A stretch of DNA of 10,011 bases. Source: RGIG5327 sp045612485 (GTDB lineage Bacteria; Verrucomicrobiota; Lentisphaeria; Victivallales; UBA1829). The position numbers were made by a program, and so were the translations under genes. Position 1 is the stretch's first letter, and every line of letters begins with the position of its first letter. Shown piece after piece: positions 6,764-10,011 of the stretch. The stretch lies in assembly GCA_045612485.1 (NCBI GenBank), contig JAZKZE010000108.1:1-10011 (forward strand), in the 5' to 3' direction. The notes under the pieces were generated by a model. The model made no database searches, was not told the origin of the DNA, and saw only the letters and a program-made list of their open reading frames with translations.

Positions 6764-7036
6764 TCAATCCTGTTTTTTTGCTGGCATTTCACCGGCAGCT
6801 TTTGCTTTTGCAGCAGCAAGCTGAGCCATGAAATCATCGGGCTTTGCATCAAAATCAGGAACCAACAGCCCCTCTGCGATCTCCAGAAGGGCAATATCCA
6901 CAAAATTATCATCCTTGCATTTCACCATGGGACCCGCTCCGCCGGCAAGCATGGCAGCACGTTTGGAAGCAAGAACGATCAGCGTTTTTGCGTCGGAAAT
7001 TTTATCTTTTGCACGATACAGATAATCGTTGTTCAT
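6764..7036 (-). CDS. rpoZ: DNA-directed RNA polymerase omega subunit
   Basis: Small subunit that assists assembly and stability of RNA polymerase by clamping the beta-prime C-terminus. The 90-residue protein has the omega pattern: KISDAKTLIVLASKRAAML (12-30), matching the family's (Y/F)xLVxxAAxRARQL helix, then a short loop with Gly/Pro, then DDNFVDIALLEIAEGLL (42-58), matching the xxVxALxEIxxGxI block. The tail about 60-90 is Ala/Lys-rich and variable, as is common in omega proteins. Length is typical. ATG 7036 is preceded by AGGAG (7050-7046) with a 9-nt gap. The gene is separated by hairpins from the acyl-CoA dehydrogenase upstream and lptD downstream, so it may be a single-gene transcript. 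No gmk or spoT neighbour, often found beside rpoZ in proteobacteria, is present. Confidence 0.9.
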   Translation of the reverse strand: MNNDYLYRAKDKISDAKTLIVLASKRAAMLAGGAGPMVKCKDDNFVDIALLEIAEGLLVPDFDAKPDDFMAQLAAAKAKAAGEMPAKKQD

Positions 7037-7063
7037 TGATTTGAACTCCTACTCATAAAGTTG

Positions 7064-7105
7064 AAAAAATATCCCGCAGAAAAGAAAATCATCTCTTTTC
7101 TGCGG
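7064..7105 (-). terminator. Intrinsic terminator after the etf/acyl-CoA dehydrogenase operon
   Basis: CCGCAGAAAAGA (7074-7085) and TCTTTTCTGCGG (7094-7105) form a perfect 12-bp stem with an 8-nt loop, 7 nt beyond the acyl-CoA dehydrogenase stop. On the minus strand the stem is followed by GATA and then TTTTTT (7069-7064), giving a usable U-tract in that direction only. The element ends just before the rpoZ ribosome-binding site, so an rpoZ promoter would have to overlap it, lie in the short gap, or lie inside the upstream gene. Confidence 0.78.
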
Positions 7106-7112
7106 AAAGGAA

Positions 7113-8831
7113 TCAGTAGTCAATCACATCACGGTGACGTTCGATCGTGGAGGTATCTCCACTTACGACAGCCCCGTAGTTGCAATCAAATTCATAGATG
7201 CTGTCCATGATGAAGCGTTCTGCAAGAACCATACGGCGGTTGTCTTTCAGAGCATCACGGAGCATCAGAAGTCCCACAAAAATAAAGGTTTCGTTTTCCA
7301 CCAGATTCTTTGCACGCAGATCATGGTAGGCAGCATCTTTTTTATCTGCAACGAATTTCACGGCAGCAAGATGTTTTTCATACATGGCGGGGACTTTTTC
7401 CGCCAGTACAGCAGCTTCCCCGCCGGCAGCTTTGATTTTTTCCATAAGAGTGGAGATCTCTTTATCCAGTGTACGCTGCATCACACCGCCGATGGCGGCA
7501 ACATGCTGCAACTGGGTGGTACCTTCATAGATATTGGTGATACGCACATCACGGTAGTAACGTTCCGCATCAAAGTCATGCATGTAACCGGTTCCGCCAT
7601 GGATCTGAATGCAGTCATAGCAGATCTTGTTGGCAGACTCGGTGGAGTAAGCCTTACTCATAGGAGTGAGGATAGCGGCAAGACGGGTATAGTATTTTGC
7701 CTTTTCCTGCACTTCAGCAGTGGGAGCAGATTCTGCAAGATGATTGTAAAGGAAACGCAGATCCACACTCTTGGTTGTTTCGTAGAGAAGAGTACGGGCA
7801 GCGGTAAGTTTTGCCTTCATGCGGGCAAGCATATCATAAATTGCAGGGAATTTATCAATGCTCTGCTTGAACTGTTCACGTTCAGAAGCATATTTCTTTG
7901 CTTCTCTGTAAGAGGCTTCTGCAATACCCACAGCCTGAGCACTGATGGCAACACGGGCACCGTTCATCAGGCTCATAACGTATCTGGTAAGTCCTCTTCT
8001 TCTCTGACCGCAGAGTTCAGCAGGAACGTTGTTATACTGCAATTCCACAGTAGCGACTCCGTGGATACCCAGCTTGTGTTCCACACGGCGGACAACAAGT
8101 TCCGGAGTCTTTTCGCAGATGAACATGGAAAGACCGCGTCCGTCGGAAGTACCGGCTTCAGAACGGGCAAGAACAAGATGCACTTTGGCACAACCGTTGG
8201 TGATGAAACGTTTCATACCGTTGAGGTACCATTTACCGGTTTCAGGATCCTGGGTGGCTTTCAGACGCACACTCTGCAGGTCGGAACCGGAATCCGGTTC
8301 GGTAAGGTCCATGGCACCGTCAGCTTCACCGGTGGCAAAGCGGGGCAGATACCGTTTCTTCTGATCTTCGTCACCGAATTCAGAAATAGTTTCAGCAATA
8401 TCCTGAAGTCCGAAAAGGTTCTGCAAACTGGCATCCGCACGGGAAACCATTTCTGTCATCATGGTATAGACTGTATTGGGGAAGTTGAGTCCCCCGTATT
8501 CTCTTGCAAGCATGACCCCCATGACTCCTGCATCCGCAAGGTCTTTCAGGTTCTGCACTGTAAGAGGATGATAGGTAACGGTATTGTTCTCAAACTGGGG
8601 ACCTTCCTCATCCACCTGACGGGAACGGGGAGCGATTCTTTCCCCGGCGATCTCACCCACAACAGCAAGCACACGGTCATAGTTATCCATGGCATCTGCA
8701 TAATCTTCGGGGGCATAATCCCATTTGTCAGCTTCCTTGAAGCCGTTTTCACGCAAAGTGACAACTTCTTCAAAATCAAGATTCTTCAAAGTGAAGACAA
8801 GATCCGCATTATCTGTATAAAAGTTGGACAT
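7113..8831 (-). CDS. Acyl-CoA dehydrogenase, long (~570 aa) type
   Basis: FAD enzyme that oxidises an acyl-CoA to the 2-enoyl-CoA and passes electrons to ETF. The 572-residue protein starts with a short N-terminal segment resembling that of the DmdC/large-FadE group (LVFTLKNLDFEEVVTLRE, about 11-28). The central domain has DLTEPDSGSDLQSVRLKA (175-192), which contacts FAD and substrate. The C-terminal helical domain has QIHGGTGYMHDFDAERYYRD (409-428) and NIYEGTTQLQ (433-442), where E436 is at the family's catalytic-base position. Residues about 450-572 form an extra helical C-terminal domain not found in 380-residue short/medium-chain enzymes. The start is well supported: GAGGAG (8842-8837) lies 5 nt before the ATG and directly abuts the etfA stop. 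Substrate chain length cannot be read from sequence. The neighbouring etfBA genes strongly support ETF as its electron acceptor. Confidence 0.93.
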   Translation of the reverse strand: MSNFYTDNADLVFTLKNLDFEEVVTLRENGFKEADKWDYAPEDYADAMDNYDRVLAVVGEIAGERIAPRSRQVDEEGPQFENNTVTYHPLTVQNLKDLADAGVMGVMLAREYGGLNFPNTVYTMMTEMVSRADASLQNLFGLQDIAETISEFGDEDQKKRYLPRFATGEADGAMDLTEPDSGSDLQSVRLKATQDPETGKWYLNGMKRFITNGCAKVHLVLARSEAGTSDGRGLSMFICEKTPELVVRRVEHKLGIHGVATVELQYNNVPAELCGQRRRGLTRYVMSLMNGARVAISAQAVGIAEASYREAKKYASEREQFKQSIDKFPAIYDMLARMKAKLTAARTLLYETTKSVDLRFLYNHLAESAPTAEVQEKAKYYTRLAAILTPMSKAYSTESANKICYDCIQIHGGTGYMHDFDAERYYRDVRITNIYEGTTQLQHVAAIGGVMQRTLDKEISTLMEKIKAAGGEAAVLAEKVPAMYEKHLAAVKFVADKKDAAYHDLRAKNLVENETFIFVGLLMLRDALKDNRRMVLAERFIMDSIYEFDCNYGAVVSGDTSTIERHRDVIDY

Positions 8832-8842
8832 TTTTACTCCTC

Positions 8843-9862
8843 TTACGCTTTGGCTTTGAATGCTTTGATCATCATGGGAATGACACTGTTGAGGTCACCG
8901 ATGATCCCGTAATGTGCCACGGAGAAGATGGGCGCGCCGGGATCAGTATTGATGGCGATGATCTTTTTACTTTCGCTCATTCCGGCACAGTGCTGTACAG
9001 AACCGGAAATACCGCAGGCGATATACAGTTTGGGACGGACGGTCACACCGGTCTGTCCGACCTGATAATCATGAGAGATCCAGCCGGCATCCACAGCTGC
9101 ACGGGAAGCAGCAACTTCCCCGCCGAGGGCATCGGCAAGATCACGGATGAGCTTAAAGTTTTCCTTGCTGCCGACACCATAACCGCCGGCAACGATGATC
9201 TGGGCACCTTTCAGATTCACAGTGCTGTCCTGACGGACTCTTTCCAGAACCTTGACAACCGTCTCTTTTTCTGTAAGGGCAACGTCAACTTTGGTGACGG
9301 TACCTTTGCGGGAAGGATCAGGTGTACCCATTTTCATCACACCTTCACGCACAGTGACCATCTGGGGATCGTCCCAGGAGTTCACGATGGTGGCGATAAT
9401 GTTTCCGCCGAAAGCAGGGCGGATCTGCATCAGTTTGTCTTTATAGAATTTTTTATTGACTTTATCTTCAAAATCGTCGATCTGCAGATCGGTACAGTCA
9501 GCAGTAAGACCGGCTTTCTTTTCAGAAGCTACACGGGGGGCAAGTTCACGACCCTTCATAGTAGCACCGAAAAGAAGGATATTAGGCTTATGCTCAAGGA
9601 TCAGATCCATGATGACTTTAGCGTAGGGAAGCACTGTAAAGGGTTCCAGACGCTCATCTTCTGCAAGATACACATTGGAACAGCCATAGCTGAAAAGAGT
9701 ATCCACACAATGACCGACATTATTTCCCAGAAGCACAGCTTCCACTTTTGTTCCCAGCTGAGCAGCAAGATCACAAGCCTTGGAAACCAGTTCAAGACTT
9801 ACATCGGCAAGTTTGCCGCCTTCCTGTTCAGCAAACACCCATACATTTCCTCTGTTTTCCAT
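8843..9862 (-). CDS. etfA: Electron transfer flavoprotein alpha subunit
   Basis: With EtfB it forms the cytoplasmic FAD heterodimer that accepts electrons from acyl-CoA dehydrogenases. Numbering from ATG 9862 gives 339 residues. The N-terminal domain includes GRELAPRVASEKKAGLTADC (105-124) and IRPAFGGNIIATIV (147-160). The C-terminal FAD domain includes VAGGYGVGSKENFKLI (224-239), SRAAVDAGW (253-261), QVGQTG (267-272), GISGSVQHCAG (284-294) and IIAINTDPGAPIFSVAHYGI (301-320). These are the expected FAD-contact blocks in the expected order. Two differences from many relatives are GGYG where GGRG is usual and AHYGIIGD where ADYGIVGD is common. ATG 9862 has AGGG 8 nt upstream. A GTG at 9871 overlapping the etfB stop would add three residues. 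The acyl-CoA dehydrogenase gene follows 11 nt after the stop. Confidence 0.95.
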   Translation of the reverse strand: MENRGNVWVFAEQEGGKLADVSLELVSKACDLAAQLGTKVEAVLLGNNVGHCVDTLFSYGCSNVYLAEDERLEPFTVLPYAKVIMDLILEHKPNILLFGATMKGRELAPRVASEKKAGLTADCTDLQIDDFEDKVNKKFYKDKLMQIRPAFGGNIIATIVNSWDDPQMVTVREGVMKMGTPDPSRKGTVTKVDVALTEKETVVKVLERVRQDSTVNLKGAQIIVAGGYGVGSKENFKLIRDLADALGGEVAASRAAVDAGWISHDYQVGQTGVTVRPKLYIACGISGSVQHCAGMSESKKIIAINTDPGAPIFSVAHYGIIGDLNSVIPMMIKAFKAKA

Positions 9863-9875
9863 AGTGCTCACCCTA
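9862..9875 (-). promoter_or_regulatory. etfB/etfA junction and etfA ribosome-binding site
   Basis: The minus strand reads TTTAGGGTGAGCACTATG. AGGG serves as the Shine-Dalgarno for the ATG at 9862, and the etfB TGA lies inside the spacer. The GTG overlapping that TGA is an alternative start. Either way a ribosome finishing etfB is placed on the etfA start, which fits 1:1 subunit production. Confidence 0.65.
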
Positions 9876-10011
9876 AAGTATGATCTGTAATAAGTTCATG
9901 GATCAAGCCGGAAACCCCTGCTTCGGTGGGTTCCACATTCTTGAAATCCCCGGCGGTCAGAACTACGTTCATAATCTGTTTGACCTTGGTGGGGGATCCT
10001 GCAAGACCGCA
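9868..10011 (-). CDS. etfB: Electron transfer flavoprotein beta subunit, C-terminal part
   Basis: Only the last 47 codons are inside the window; the gene continues past the right edge. The visible protein begins CGLAGSPTKVKQIMNVVLTA and ends ELITDHTLG before a TGA at 9870-9868. The GLxGSPTKV block is the typical C-terminal signature of EtfB and lies near the cofactor in known structures. The position directly upstream of etfA, with only 5 nt between the stop and the etfA ATG (or a GTGA overlap), supports the identification. The truncation is caused by the window edge, not by a mutation. The N-terminal nucleotide-binding region that separates bifurcating from simple ETFs is not visible. Confidence 0.9.
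   Translation of the reverse strand, partial: CGLAGSPTKVKQIMNVVLTAGDFKNVEPTEAGVSGLIHELITDHTLG

Noticed and set aside
6661..6912. 83-codon minus-strand frame running through the rpoZ-lptD gap
   Set aside because: It overlaps rpoZ in another frame and spans both hairpins; no own ribosome-binding site or recognisable motif.
7134..8912. 592-codon open frame on the plus strand opposite the acyl-CoA dehydrogenase
   Set aside because: Codon-aligned shadow of a motif-complete enzyme; the translation shows no family motif.
8912..9883. 323-codon open frame on the plus strand opposite etfA
   Set aside because: Codon-aligned shadow of EtfA, which has all expected FAD motifs.

Overview
This window looks like an ordinary chromosomal segment of a Gram-negative bacterium. 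An LptD-type outer-membrane protein implies a lipopolysaccharide-bearing outer membrane. A short alanyl-tRNA synthetase, a STAS protein with a helical tail and an etf/acyl-CoA dehydrogenase operon together recall the PVC group, perhaps Lentisphaerota (Victivallales-like). That placement is a judgement from protein style, not a database result. Coding regions have moderate GC and the gaps are AT-rich. I see no insertion sequence, phage gene, CRISPR array, tRNA or rRNA.

Layout. Positions 1-248 are an AT-rich leader with a perfect 16-bp palindrome and a plausible sigma-70-type promoter. A plus-strand run follows: alaS (249-2030), a STAS-domain protein (2060-2575) and an RluA-family pseudouridine synthase (2596-3555). 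Gaps are 20-29 nt, so this is probably one operon concerned mainly with tRNA charging and RNA modification. It converges, with only 17 nt between stops, on a minus-strand block. Read in its own direction, that block is etfB (partial, entering from the right edge), etfA, an acyl-CoA dehydrogenase, a terminator, rpoZ (RNA polymerase omega), a structured intergenic region with a terminator, and then lptD.

How the genes work together. EtfB/EtfA form the heterodimeric flavoprotein that takes electrons from the acyl-CoA dehydrogenase encoded directly after them. GAGGAG follows the etfA stop immediately, and etfB/etfA touch at GGGTGAGCACTATG, which suggests tight translational coupling. rpoZ and lptD are housekeeping genes separated from the etf operon and from each other by hairpins.

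Most interesting points: the rpoZ-lptD gap, where copies of one 10-base element can pair in mutually exclusive ways around a terminator; the AlaS that stops right after its editing domain and lacks the C-Ala domain; the palindrome ahead of alaS; and the acidic, serine-ended tail of LptD. I found no convincing evidence of a wholly new system.
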